From: Segatella maculosa DSM 19339 = JCM 15638
GTDB lineage: Bacteria > Bacteroidota > Bacteroidia > Bacteroidales > Bacteroidaceae
Length of the DNA stretch: 64,000 bases
Assembly (NCBI RefSeq): GCF_000382385.1
Contig: NZ_KB908319.1
Location: 1 to 64,000, forward strand
Direction: 5' to 3'
Part shown: one piece after another, positions 25,291-33,025 of the stretch
Layout: each line of letters opens with the position of its first letter
How positions within the stretch are numbered: position 1 is the stretch's first letter
Made by a program: the position numbers and the translations under genes
Notes under the pieces: generated by a model
The model's input: the letters and a program-made list of their open reading frames with translations, nothing else
Database searches by the model: none
Told to the model about the DNA's origin: nothing

Positions 25291-25605
25291 ATGGAAGTAG
25301 AAATCACAACTGAGAACATCGAGCGTTACAAGAATGGCGAATTGCCATTGGTAGTAGACCTTTGGGCAACATGGTGCGGTCCGTGCCGCATGGTGGGCCC
25401 CATCATTTCGGAGCTTGCCGAGGAGTACGACGGCAAAATCGTCGTCGGCAAGTGCGATGTAGAAGAGAACGACGACGTGGCAGCCGACTACGGCGTGCGC
25501 AACATTCCCACCATTCTGTTCTTTAAGAATGGTGAACTGGTCGATAAGTTCGTCGGTGCGGCAAGCAAGGCGACTATCGAAGAAAAGTTCAAAGCGCTAT
25601 TGTAG
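25291..25605 (+). CDS. trxA: thioredoxin
   Basis: 104-aa cytoplasmic thioredoxin with the redox site WCGPC (residues 29-33, in DLWATWCGPCRMVGP), the buried Asp in LPLVVDLWA, and the cis-proline segment NIPTILFFKNGE. It reduces disulfides using thioredoxin reductase, which is not in this window. No signal peptide. It stands alone behind its own promoter, and GC-rich palindromes start right after its stop. Confidence 0.95.
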   Translation: MEVEITTENIERYKNGELPLVVDLWATWCGPCRMVGPIISELAEEYDGKIVVGKCDVEENDDVAADYGVRNIPTILFFKNGELVDKFVGAASKATIEEKFKALL

Positions 25606-26108
25606 AAGCCTCCCCCAAAAGCCTCTCCCCCAGCCCCTCTCCCAAGGAGAGGGGAGAAGCCCACCCCTACCCCCTCCCGAGGGAGGGGAAAATATGCAAA
25701 TAAACCTTGCGAACACTTTAGTTCACAAGGTCTATTTTGTTTATCATGTATTATTCATCATTGCCTGCAAGCTCGGTCTCCCCTCCTTTGGAGGGGCCGG
25801 GGGAGGCTTTTGGGAGAGGCTTTTTGGGTGTGTATTAAAACGGGGAGGGCACACAGACAAGCGAGTTAATCATAAGGTGAATTTTGATTTTGATTAAATA
25901 CAGGTAAGTCGTGCGCCCTCCCCAATAACCTCCCCCAACCCCCGGAAACCTCCCCCGACCCCTCCGAAGGAGGGGAGCACAAACAGCGTGCAAACTAATT
26001 CCTCGCAAGCTCGCAGCTCCCCCTCCTTCGGAGGGGGTTGGGGGGAGGCTCTCCTCCCCTCCCTTCGGGAGGGGCCGGGGGTGGGTGTCAGGGGTGGGTT
26101 TGTGGGCT
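25606..26108. repeat. GC-rich REP-like palindrome cluster (family 2)
   Basis: This 503-bp gap is filled with imperfect copies of a palindrome of the type CCCTCC-TT-GGAGGG followed by GGCCGGGGGAGG. Clear copies lie near 25634-25654, 25669-25688, 25780-25830, 25930-25978 and 26018-26090. The ORFs read from it are low-complexity and not credible. Related copies lie at 28612-28757. The hairpins could also act as terminators for trx and the HU-like gene. I see no gene. Confidence 0.7.
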
Positions 26109-26558
26109 CTAATTCCCGTGCTGCCCTATTCCCCCTTCCTCTTTTTTCTTCTTCTTCTTTTCTTCCTTCCGCTTCGGGTTATTCACGCTCACCTCGGCCG
26201 TCTTGGCAGCCTCGCGCATCTTGGCTTTCGGCGTGAACACAACCTTCGGAGTCTTGAGCGAGGCGGCCGTCACGTCGGTTTCCTTCTCGCTCATCTTCGA
26301 GGGGAAGTAGACGCGGAAGGAGCCGAGGTCGCCCAAGTCGACGTTGAAGCCCATCTTCAGCCCGCGGCACACGAGGCGCCCCAGCGTGATGAGCGCGTTC
26401 ATCACGTCGCCGTAGGAGAGCGACGTCTCGTCTACGATTTGTTGGCACACCATGTCGAGCGTCATGTAGTTCTTGTTCTTCGCCATGGCGTAATACACTG
26501 TTTTTCCTTTCAACGGACCCACGGTCTGTTTCTTCGATTTGATTTCAAACTCGATCAT
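26109..26558 (-). CDS. HU-related DNA-binding protein
   Basis: 149 aa. The first 100 residues follow the Bacteroidota histone-like HU-related family (TIGR01201 type): KTVYYAMAKNKNYMTLDMVCQQIV, SLSYGDVMNALITLGRLV, then GFNVDLGDLGSFRVYFPSK, the stretch that leads into the DNA-binding arms. The C-terminal tail (about 120-149) is very rich in Lys and Glu, which probably adds non-specific DNA binding. The protein would bend or compact DNA. It lies just downstream of 23-bp array A and next to GC-rich palindromes; whether it binds these repeats is an open question. Confidence 0.85.
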   Translation of the reverse strand: MIEFEIKSKKQTVGPLKGKTVYYAMAKNKNYMTLDMVCQQIVDETSLSYGDVMNALITLGRLVCRGLKMGFNVDLGDLGSFRVYFPSKMSEKETDVTAASLKTPKVVFTPKAKMREAAKTAEVSVNNPKRKEEKKKKKKEEGGIGQHGN

Positions 26559-26623
26559 AATCGTTTCCTTTCTTTTAAGTTAATAAATATGTTTAGTGAA
26601 TAAAAAAAATAGTCGTTTTCATG

Positions 26624-26784
26624 GGTGTATCGTACCCTTTACCATCGGTGTACCGTACCGACCACCATCGGTACGCCGTACCGACCTCCGTAGGTGTACC
26701 GTACCTCTTGTCGTAGGTGTACCGTACCCATCTTGGTCGGTACGGTACACCTTTCTCTGTCGGTACGCCGTACCCTTTCTCATT
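26624..26784. repeat. 23-bp-period array A (7 units, 13-bp core + 10-bp spacer)
   Basis: Seven exact 23-bp units start at 26624, 26647, 26670, 26693, 26716, 26739 and 26762. Each has a 13-bp dyad core (GGTGTACCGTACC, or GGTACGCCGTACC, which is a palindrome around its central base) followed by a 10-bp spacer that differs in every unit. Unit 6 carries the core in reverse (GGTACGGTACACC) without breaking the phase. The last unit overlaps the stop codon of the fimbrillin gene. No cas genes are near. Confidence 0.9.
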
Positions 26785-28573
26785 CGTCATAGATGATGAA
26801 CGGGCGGACGGTATAACCTTGATTAAGTTCTTTCACCGCTTCGTAACGGCCTCTGCCAAAATAGCCCAACAATGCAGTGGGTTTTGAAAGATCTAAAACG
26901 GTGGCTCCCCAACAACAAGTCGGTTTTGGGAGGTATCTCAGTTCCGTACTTGACCAGTAAATCTTTTTAGCTATTATAGATGTGCCGCCCACTTGAGTAA
27001 AGGCTGCGTGAGCCAAGGTACCTTGCCATCTGCACATATTTTTTTTCGTTAGCAGGTCGGCTGTTTCCCCGAATCCTAAGGCCGAACACACATATTTCCA
27101 TTCGCCAAGGGCTGCGAGATACCATTTCTTACCCACCATCTTCCCCGTTAGGTTGACACCCGTAGGGAGTGTCGGCGTATAGTGCCCGGCCGCATAAAAG
27201 GCGGGGAAACGGGTATCATTACCTTTGATGGTGGTATTGTTCGTACTCTCCGCGGCATCCCAAGTAACAGAATTCCCATTTTCTAAAACATAAAACGATA
27301 TATCGTAGTCATGATTGATTACCGTCTTATTGTGAAGATCCCAAAGCTGCGTAATGCTCGGCCAAGTGCCATATGACGTTTGATGAGGTATGGATGTCCA
27401 TACGTATGTTGCATTGGCCCCTCCTGCATTCTCCAAGGCCACGGCCATGTGCCTGCTTTGGCTCACCACCACAGCGATGGGGGTCTTCGTTCCGCCACCG
27501 AAGGTGGTCTTGTCGATGAACCCTCTGGTTCCGTCGCTCATGAGGTAGAGGAAGCGATACATCAGGTCGACGTTGAGCACGTAGGAGCCGTTCTGGTCTA
27601 ACTGTAGCGGTGTTTTTGGCGCGAAGGTCAGGTTTGCCCCTGTCATGTTCTGATTGTAGATGGTGCCGGCAGTAAAAGTAAGCTTCAGCTTCGACACATC
27701 TGTGGAGGGCATGAAGAAAGCGTCTTCACTACTTGCAGCTATGAATGAAGTGCGTCCGAGGCCGGGTGTTATGGCGCCGGGCTGACTTGAACCGTAGGTA
27801 AGATTGTCTGTCGTGGCTGCGCCTGTGCCGAGTGACCATGTGCCCGTTGAAGCATCATAAATCGAGGTAGAAGGTACGTCGGTAGCGTTCACCGAAGCGA
27901 GTGTAGCAGCGATTCCGGCAGAGAAGCGCATGTAGCCCGTGAGCTGCACTTTCACCTTGGCGGCGACGTGCTTCATGGTGAAAGTCACCAATTGGTTGTA
28001 GGGCGAGGAAGGGATCACTTTCCCCGTGGTGCGCCCGATGAGTGCGTCGCCGGCGTTGGCCCGCGTCACGGTGAGCAGGTTGCCGCTGCGGCTGACCTTG
28101 CTGTTGAAGAGCACGAAGTCGTAGGTGCCCGCGGGGATTTCTATCGCACCGAAGCTCGAATAGCGGAACACGCCGCCCACGACGTTGCCGATGAGCTCGC
28201 CTCGGAGCGTGTGGGTGGCGACGTCGTAGGCCAGCATGGTGTAGGTGTCGTCGGGCAGGGCACGCGTGGCGATGGTCTTCAGCTGCTTCGTCGTGTCGCG
28301 CTGCAGTGTGCACTGCGCCAAGATGCCGTTGCCAAGGCCTATGACCTGCCGACCTATCTTCTCTTCTTGGTTGCCGGCACGCGTCACGCCTACTTCCTGC
28401 TCGGCGTTATAGTCGGCAAAGTCCACCTTGAACGTCACGGCCTTTGCGATGTTCACTTTCTTGCCGTCGTCCGTTCCGTTGTTCTCTTTGTTGTCATCGT
28501 TGCTGCTGCAAGCGGTCAAGAGCACTGCCGCCATGAACAGCAGTCCCGTTCTTATCAATGTCTTTCTTTTCAT
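26780..28573 (-). CDS. fimbrillin family lipoprotein
   Basis: 597 aa. Starting at MKRKTLIR gives a signal peptide with lipobox (LLTACSSND); the ORF extends 37 residues upstream through repeat DNA and that part is rejected. The body resembles FimA/Mfa-like fimbrillins: VTFKVDFADY, an early Arg-containing site (VGVTRAG) like the gingipain-type maturation sites, and FTMKHVAAKVKVQLTG. The C-terminal 130 residues look like a DUF1566/Lcl-type domain (WYLAALGEWKYVC, YWSSTE, GYTVRPF). Likely a surface-exposed adhesin or pilus-tip lipoprotein. It follows a 78-aa gene on the same strand and shares its long leader. Array A begins at its stop codon. Confidence 0.8.
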   Translation of the reverse strand: MKRKTLIRTGLLFMAAVLLTACSSNDDNKENNGTDDGKKVNIAKAVTFKVDFADYNAEQEVGVTRAGNQEEKIGRQVIGLGNGILAQCTLQRDTTKQLKTIATRALPDDTYTMLAYDVATHTLRGELIGNVVGGVFRYSSFGAIEIPAGTYDFVLFNSKVSRSGNLLTVTRANAGDALIGRTTGKVIPSSPYNQLVTFTMKHVAAKVKVQLTGYMRFSAGIAATLASVNATDVPSTSIYDASTGTWSLGTGAATTDNLTYGSSQPGAITPGLGRTSFIAASSEDAFFMPSTDVSKLKLTFTAGTIYNQNMTGANLTFAPKTPLQLDQNGSYVLNVDLMYRFLYLMSDGTRGFIDKTTFGGGTKTPIAVVVSQSRHMAVALENAGGANATYVWTSIPHQTSYGTWPSITQLWDLHNKTVINHDYDISFYVLENGNSVTWDAAESTNNTTIKGNDTRFPAFYAAGHYTPTLPTGVNLTGKMVGKKWYLAALGEWKYVCSALGFGETADLLTKKNMCRWQGTLAHAAFTQVGGTSIIAKKIYWSSTELRYLPKPTCCWGATVLDLSKPTALLGYFGRGRYEAVKELNQGYTVRPFIIYDE

Positions 28574-28611
28574 TTCTTCTAAATCTTTATAGTTAATAAT
28601 AAACCTAACAC

Positions 28612-28757
28612 CCACCCCGGCCCTCCCAAAGGGAGGGAGCCCTAACGTGTGGGCTTTCTGGGAGTCTTTCTCAAGCGTGGGCACCCTCCCTTCGGGAGGG
28701 GTTGGGGGTGGGCTTTCTCCCCTCCTTTGGAGGGGCCGGGGGAGGCTCTACTCTTCT
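28612..28757. repeat. GC-rich REP-like palindromes (family 2), second cluster
   Basis: Three copies of the CCCTCC/GGAGGG palindrome, with GGGGTTGGGGGTGGG or GGGGCCGGGGGAGG extensions, lie between the fimbrillin gene and the 78-aa gene and run into the 3' end of the latter. They match the cluster at 25606-26108, on both sides of the fimbrillin region. Confidence 0.7.
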
Positions 28758-28984
28758 TCTTCCTCCCACAAGCTATTGTTCTTCTTCGCCGGCGCGACGG
28801 TGCTCTCGTCTCCGAAGTACACGCTTCCCATGTCGTGTTCGCCCTTGTCGTCGTAGTTGGTCTCTGTGGTCGAGCCCGCAGGGTCGAACCGTGGCGACAC
28901 ACAGATGAAACCTTCCTCCTCCACGGGTACGACGGTGCACCGAGGGGTAACGTAAAGTAGTCTTTCTTTCTGTTCTCTGTTCAT
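28748..28984 (-). CDS. 78-aa hypothetical protein of the fimbrillin operon
   Basis: 78 aa from MNREQKERLL; the longer ORF start lies in repeat DNA. It has no signal peptide. The segment YVTPRCTVVPVEEEGFICVSP is of a kind found in many short Bacteroidota proteins encoded beside surface lipoproteins. The C-terminus is a run of Glu (SLWEEEEE) encoded where a GC-rich palindrome begins. It is the first gene after the long leader and precedes the fimbrillin gene. Function unknown. Confidence 0.55.
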   Translation of the reverse strand: MNREQKERLLYVTPRCTVVPVEEEGFICVSPRFDPAGSTTETNYDDKGEHDMGSVYFGDESTVAPAKKNNSLWEEEEE

Positions 28985-29044
28985 AATCTCTAATTTATAG
29001 GGTGAATATTGTTTTGCTCTCCTTGTCTCGTTGCACGCATGGTG

Positions 29045-29072
29045 CATGTAGGGACGCACGGCTCGTGCGTCC
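29045..29072 (+). repeat. REP-like palindrome family 1, copy 1
   Basis: CATGTAGGGACGCACG followed by GCTCGTGCGTCC. The inner part is a dyad (GGACGCAC...GTGCGTCC). Copy 2 at 29117-29144 is its exact 28-bp reverse complement, so the pair forms a REPIN-like inverted repeat. Confidence 0.8.
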
Positions 29073-29116
29073 GTTCCAATGGCCCGCTAACTGCCAACTC
29101 GTCAACCGTGGCGAAT

Positions 29117-29144
29117 GGACGCACGAGCCGTGCGTCCCTACATG
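29117..29144 (-). repeat. REP-like palindrome family 1, copy 2 (inverted)
   Basis: Exact reverse complement of copy 1 over 28 bp, 44 bp away. Confidence 0.8.
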
Positions 29145-29194
29145 CTCTTGCGTCTTTTCGTTTGCTTCCTTTTGCGTCTTTTTGTTTGCGAATG

Positions 29195-29222
29195 TATGTA
29201 GGGACGCACGGTTCGTGCGTCC
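29195..29222 (+). repeat. REP-like palindrome family 1, copy 3
   Basis: TATGTAGGGACGCACG then GTTCGTGCGTCC; two differences from copy 1. Same orientation as copy 1. Confidence 0.8.
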
Positions 29223-29371
29223 GCATATTTTGCGACGTTATTTCGTTCATTTTTTGCTCATAAAGGGACACGAATATTCGAACAAAGGGAACTCCGAGAA
29301 GCCCTTTGTTTATTAGTGTTACACGCGCTTCGCGCGCGCGTACGTGAAGACGTTTAAACGCCAGGTGCGCT

Positions 29372-29407
<36 letters not shown>

Positions 29408-29412
29408 GCAAA

Positions 29413-29475
29413 TTATTTGGATTAACCAAATAATAAGCGTTAAAAGATGCAGAGAAATCAAAGTTTCTTTGCATC
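29413..29475. promoter_or_regulatory. two dyads in the fimbrillin leader
   Basis: TTATTTGG (29413-29420) and CCAAATAA (29426-29433) form a perfect 8-bp-arm dyad. A second imperfect hairpin spans 29446-29475, with GATGCA and TGCATC as its outer arms. Both lie between the fimbrillin promoter and the GT repeat and could be RNA structures or protein sites. Confidence 0.5.
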
Positions 29476-29519
29476 GGCTTCACACCTTTATATATATGAT
29501 TACTTTTTATCATCGCGTG

Positions 29520-29551
29520 CAAAGGTAAGGCTTTCTTTTGGAACTGCCAAA
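29520..29551 (-). promoter_or_regulatory. promoter of the fimbrillin operon
   Basis: Minus-strand TTTG (29548-29551), 20 bp, TACCTTTG (29520-29527), a full match. The leader to the 78-aa gene would be about 530 nt. Confidence 0.65.
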
Positions 29552-29610
29552 CTTATCATAAAAAAACTCCCCTCACTCGTTTATATATATGCTTATCTTC
29601 TCCATATTCC

Positions 29611-29672
29611 TCTTTTGTCCACCTAATAATTTCTTTTGTCCACCTTACGTCAGCTGACAATCCTTAAATTTG
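29611..29672 (+). promoter_or_regulatory. direct-repeat activator site and -7 box of the SusC/D operon
   Basis: TCTTTTGTCCACCT occurs twice (29611-29624 and 29632-29645), 21 bp apart, and is followed by the -7 element TAAATTTG (29665-29672). There is no TTTG at the usual -33 place; the second repeat sits there instead. This suggests an activator-dependent promoter with the activator binding the direct repeat. Confidence 0.6.
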
Positions 29673-29768
29673 CGCACAGCAGTTTAACTAAAAACCAACG
29701 ACAGTCATCTTCCCGTGAGAACACGAGAACAGCATAGAACTTTATTCATAACCTAAATATAACTAAAG

Positions 29769-32700
29769 ATGAGAAAACAATTATTCTCTGTGATGCTATG
29801 CCTGAGCGCAGTGGGTGGGCTTGCTGTCTACCCGACAACATTGCTTGCTTCGGTTACGCAGTCACAGACAATCAAAGTCCAAGGTAAGGTGGTTGACGAG
29901 CAAGGTGAACCTCTTATCGGTGTGAATGTGGCATTGAAGGGATTGAAAGGTGGTTCGGTGACAGACCTTGACGGTAACTTTCATGTAGAAGCACCCGCCA
30001 ATGCTACGCTTGTCGTGAGCTATGTGGGCTACAAAACGCGTGAGGTTGCTGTTCGCGGACGCGCTGTGATAGAAGCCATTCAGCTGGAGCCCGACAACAG
30101 AATGCTCGACCAAGTGGTCGTAGTGGGCTATGGAACGCAGAAGAAAGCCGACCTTACGGGCTCGGTGTCTATTGTGAATGCCGAGGATTTGAAAAAGGTT
30201 TCTAATTCGAATATATCAACAATGCTTGAGGGAAAAGTGCCTGGAGTGCAAATCACTACAGACGGACAACCGGGTGCCGACCCTATGGTTAGAATTCGAG
30301 GCATCGGTTCTTTTGGCAGCACTGCACCTCTATATGTGGTTGATGGTGTGCCCGTTGGCACGACGATTCGCGATTTCTCACCTAATGATATAGCCTCCAT
30401 TCAAGTGTTGAAAGACGCTGCAGCTGGTGCAATCTATGGTTCGAGAGCTGCTAACGGCGTGATTATCATCACGACAAAGAACGGTCAGAAAGACCAACCT
30501 TTGAAGGTTGATTATTCTGGTTACATGGGTATTGATAAAATCTCGAGTGGTGTTTACGATGTGATGAATGCTGACCAATATAGTCAATATGTGGGACAGG
30601 CATGTGTAAACTCGGGCACTCCTATCCCCAGGGGCTATAAGTTGAACCCCGAAACTGGACGTTACCAGTTTATGGATAACACCAATACAGATTGGTTTAA
30701 CGAGGTGTTTAAGACAGGTATAAGGCAGAACCACAATGTAAACCTCAGCGGTGGTGGTGCACACAACACCTATAATATTGCGCTTGACTATTTCCAACAG
30801 AAAGGAACTCTTGAGGGTGCAGGTCCCAACTACAAGCGTTATACGGCTCGTGTGAACAACACTATGGAAACGAAGTTCATCAAGTTCCGCACGAGTTTCG
30901 TCTATTCGCATTCTGATCAAGACAACATGGGGCTCTCTAATGCCTCTGAATATGTGCAGGGACTTTATGGAGATGTGAGCAATGTGTTGCGTGGAACGCT
31001 GTTGATGCAGCCTACAATCAAGGCATACGACCCTTCAACGTGGGTGCTTGACGACAAAGTGGGCTTGGCAAATGGTTATAAATACGATGCATACGGTTAT
31101 GGAGTATATTATGATAACATTCATGGTGACATCTCGGCTTCCAATCCTTTGCTCGTAAATCACCTCTTGCAGCGCAACACTTTGGTAGACCGGTTCGTGG
31201 GGAATGGCTCTGCTGACGTTGATTTGTTCAAGATGTTGGGCCTTAACAACAAGAACCACAGCTTGCATTACAATCTGAACCTCTCTTACAGTAAGACGCA
31301 TGCGAAGGATTTTACGTGGATTTCGGCATGGGCACAAAGCAACCGTGTGTACTTGGATAAGAGCAATGAGCGACTTACGAAAGGCAGTCGTGACTATACA
31401 GATGCCTTGATTGAGAACACACTGACTTATGATGGGCATGTCGGTAAGCACAACATCAACCTCGTGTTGGGTCAGACCTACGAGGAAGAGCATACCGATT
31501 TGTTGACAGGGCAGGGCATTAATATGAACGAGCCCTATTTCCTACAGCTGCAAAACAGTAAGAAACAATATGCCGAGTCCTTTGAATTTACCCATGCGTT
31601 GAGTTCTTTCATTGGTCGCTTGAACTACAACTACGATGAGAAATATCTGCTTTCATTGGTCGTTCGACGTGACGGCAGCTCTCGTCTGACGCATGCTATC
31701 CGTTGGGGGACGTTCCCTTCAGTGTCATTAGGTTGGCGTTTCGACAAGGAAAAGTTCTTTCCTATCAGTCGAGATGTGGTCAATATGTTCAAGGTTCGTG
31801 CCAGTTATGGTGTGCTTGGCAATGAGAATATCGGCGAATATCAATACATGGCAACCATGGCACGCAACAATATGACCTACAGTTTCAATAATAAACCGGT
31901 GTCGGGTTCGGCAGTTTCAACCTTTGTCAATCAGAACATAGCTTGGGAAAAGAAGAAAACGACGAACGTTGGAATTGATGTTGCCATGTTCAACAACCGC
32001 TTGGAGTTCACTGCCGAATGGTATAAGAACCGCTCGGAAGACTTGCTCTATGGTGTTCCTGTACCCGAACAAGCTGGCGTTTCCAATACGTCGGTGACGA
32101 TGAATGCGGCTTCTATGGATAACAGTGGCTTTGAATTCTCGGCTACTTACCGAAATCGCGACCACGCGTTGAAGTATGAAATCGGTGCCAACTTGAGCAC
32201 ATTGAAGAATAAGGTCACTTCTTTGGGATTTGGAAATAAGTATATCACGGGCGCATATGCTACATATGTGGGACGCGAAATTGGCAAATTCTATGGTTGG
32301 GTATATGAAGGTATTGCCCGTACGCAGGCAGATTTAGACAATCATGCTACGCAGCAAGGAGCCAATATTGGTGATTGCCTGTATAAAGATGTAAGTGGGC
32401 CGAACGGAGTTCCTGACGGTAAGATTGATGAAAACGACCAAGTGGTTTTGGGAAGCGGACTTCCCAAGGTGAACTTTGGTGTGAATGTTAGGTTGGAATA
32501 CAAGAACTTTGACTTGAATATTTCTACCTATGGTGCGCTCAACTATCATGTGTCTGATGATATCTACAATAGTCTGAACTCATGCTATGGCTGGGGAAAC
32601 AAATCGGTGGACATGCTTGATGCCAACCGTTATTCGGAAGATGGGGCAACCTATCTGTCGGATGTGCCCCGCACCTATGTGACTAATAATGCAACTTTGG

Positions 32701-32972
32701 GGTGGAACGACCTCTTCAGTTCGCGCAAAATACAGAATGCAGCCTATTGGAAGATTGCTAATGTAGAGTTGGGTTACAATTTCCCTAATAAGTGGTTTGG
32801 TGGTCTTGTCAGTGGTGTGCGTGCCTATATCTCGGCACAAAACCTCTATACTTTCACCAAATACCATGGTTATAACGTTGACTATGCAGGTGGAACCTTT
32901 ACTCCAGGCTATAATTTCTGTTCTTTCCCAAGTGCACGCAGTGTGATGTTTGGCCTTCACTTTACATTCTAA
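29769..32972 (+). CDS. SusC-like TonB-dependent outer membrane receptor
   Basis: 1067 aa. A signal peptide (to about 28) is followed by the carboxypeptidase-regulatory-like domain (IKVQGKVVDEQGEPLIGVNV, SYVGYKTREV), the TonB-box/plug start (DQVVVVGYGTQKKADLTGSV), and a 22-strand-type barrel ending in an aromatic (HFTF). With TonB energy it imports oligosaccharides bound by its SusD partner, encoded 53 bp downstream. The neighbouring GH43 enzymes suggest arabinan oligosaccharides. It is the first gene of the locus behind a direct-repeat promoter. No regulator (hybrid two-component or ECF) lies beside it. Confidence 0.95.
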   Translation: MRKQLFSVMLCLSAVGGLAVYPTTLLASVTQSQTIKVQGKVVDEQGEPLIGVNVALKGLKGGSVTDLDGNFHVEAPANATLVVSYVGYKTREVAVRGRAVIEAIQLEPDNRMLDQVVVVGYGTQKKADLTGSVSIVNAEDLKKVSNSNISTMLEGKVPGVQITTDGQPGADPMVRIRGIGSFGSTAPLYVVDGVPVGTTIRDFSPNDIASIQVLKDAAAGAIYGSRAANGVIIITTKNGQKDQPLKVDYSGYMGIDKISSGVYDVMNADQYSQYVGQACVNSGTPIPRGYKLNPETGRYQFMDNTNTDWFNEVFKTGIRQNHNVNLSGGGAHNTYNIALDYFQQKGTLEGAGPNYKRYTARVNNTMETKFIKFRTSFVYSHSDQDNMGLSNASEYVQGLYGDVSNVLRGTLLMQPTIKAYDPSTWVLDDKVGLANGYKYDAYGYGVYYDNIHGDISASNPLLVNHLLQRNTLVDRFVGNGSADVDLFKMLGLNNKNHSLHYNLNLSYSKTHAKDFTWISAWAQSNRVYLDKSNERLTKGSRDYTDALIENTLTYDGHVGKHNINLVLGQTYEEEHTDLLTGQGINMNEPYFLQLQNSKKQYAESFEFTHALSSFIGRLNYNYDEKYLLSLVVRRDGSSRLTHAIRWGTFPSVSLGWRFDKEKFFPISRDVVNMFKVRASYGVLGNENIGEYQYMATMARNNMTYSFNNKPVSGSAVSTFVNQNIAWEKKKTTNVGIDVAMFNNRLEFTAEWYKNRSEDLLYGVPVPEQAGVSNTSVTMNAASMDNSGFEFSATYRNRDHALKYEIGANLSTLKNKVTSLGFGNKYITGAYATYVGREIGKFYGWVYEGIARTQADLDNHATQQGANIGDCLYKDVSGPNGVPDGKIDENDQVVLGSGLPKVNFGVNVRLEYKNFDLNISTYGALNYHVSDDIYNSLNSCYGWGNKSVDMLDANRYSEDGATYLSDVPRTYVTNNATLGWNDLFSSRKIQNAAYWKIANVELGYNFPNKWFGGLVSGVRAYISAQNLYTFTKYHGYNVDYAGGTFTPGYNFCSFPSARSVMFGLHFTF

Positions 32973-33025
32973 TGGCTTGCAGATATATCCAATTCATCAT
33001 GTAAAACATTAATAGATTATACAAA

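Noticed and set aside
25529-26236. ORFs between trx and the HU-like gene
   Set aside because: They read through GC-rich palindromes and give low-complexity Pro/Ser/Gly proteins.
26624-26784. CRISPR array
   Set aside because: The units are 23 bp with a 13-bp palindromic core and 10-bp spacers, far shorter than CRISPR repeats and spacers. There are no cas genes or leader, and one core is inverted. The same holds for the 22-bp arrays.
28574-28684. Upstream extension of the fimbrillin ORF
   Set aside because: Read from palindrome DNA; the start at 28573 gives a normal lipoprotein signal.
29002-29316. ORFs across the REP-like palindromes
   Set aside because: The translations repeat the same peptide (THEPCVPT or RDARLVRP) because the DNA repeat is read in several frames.
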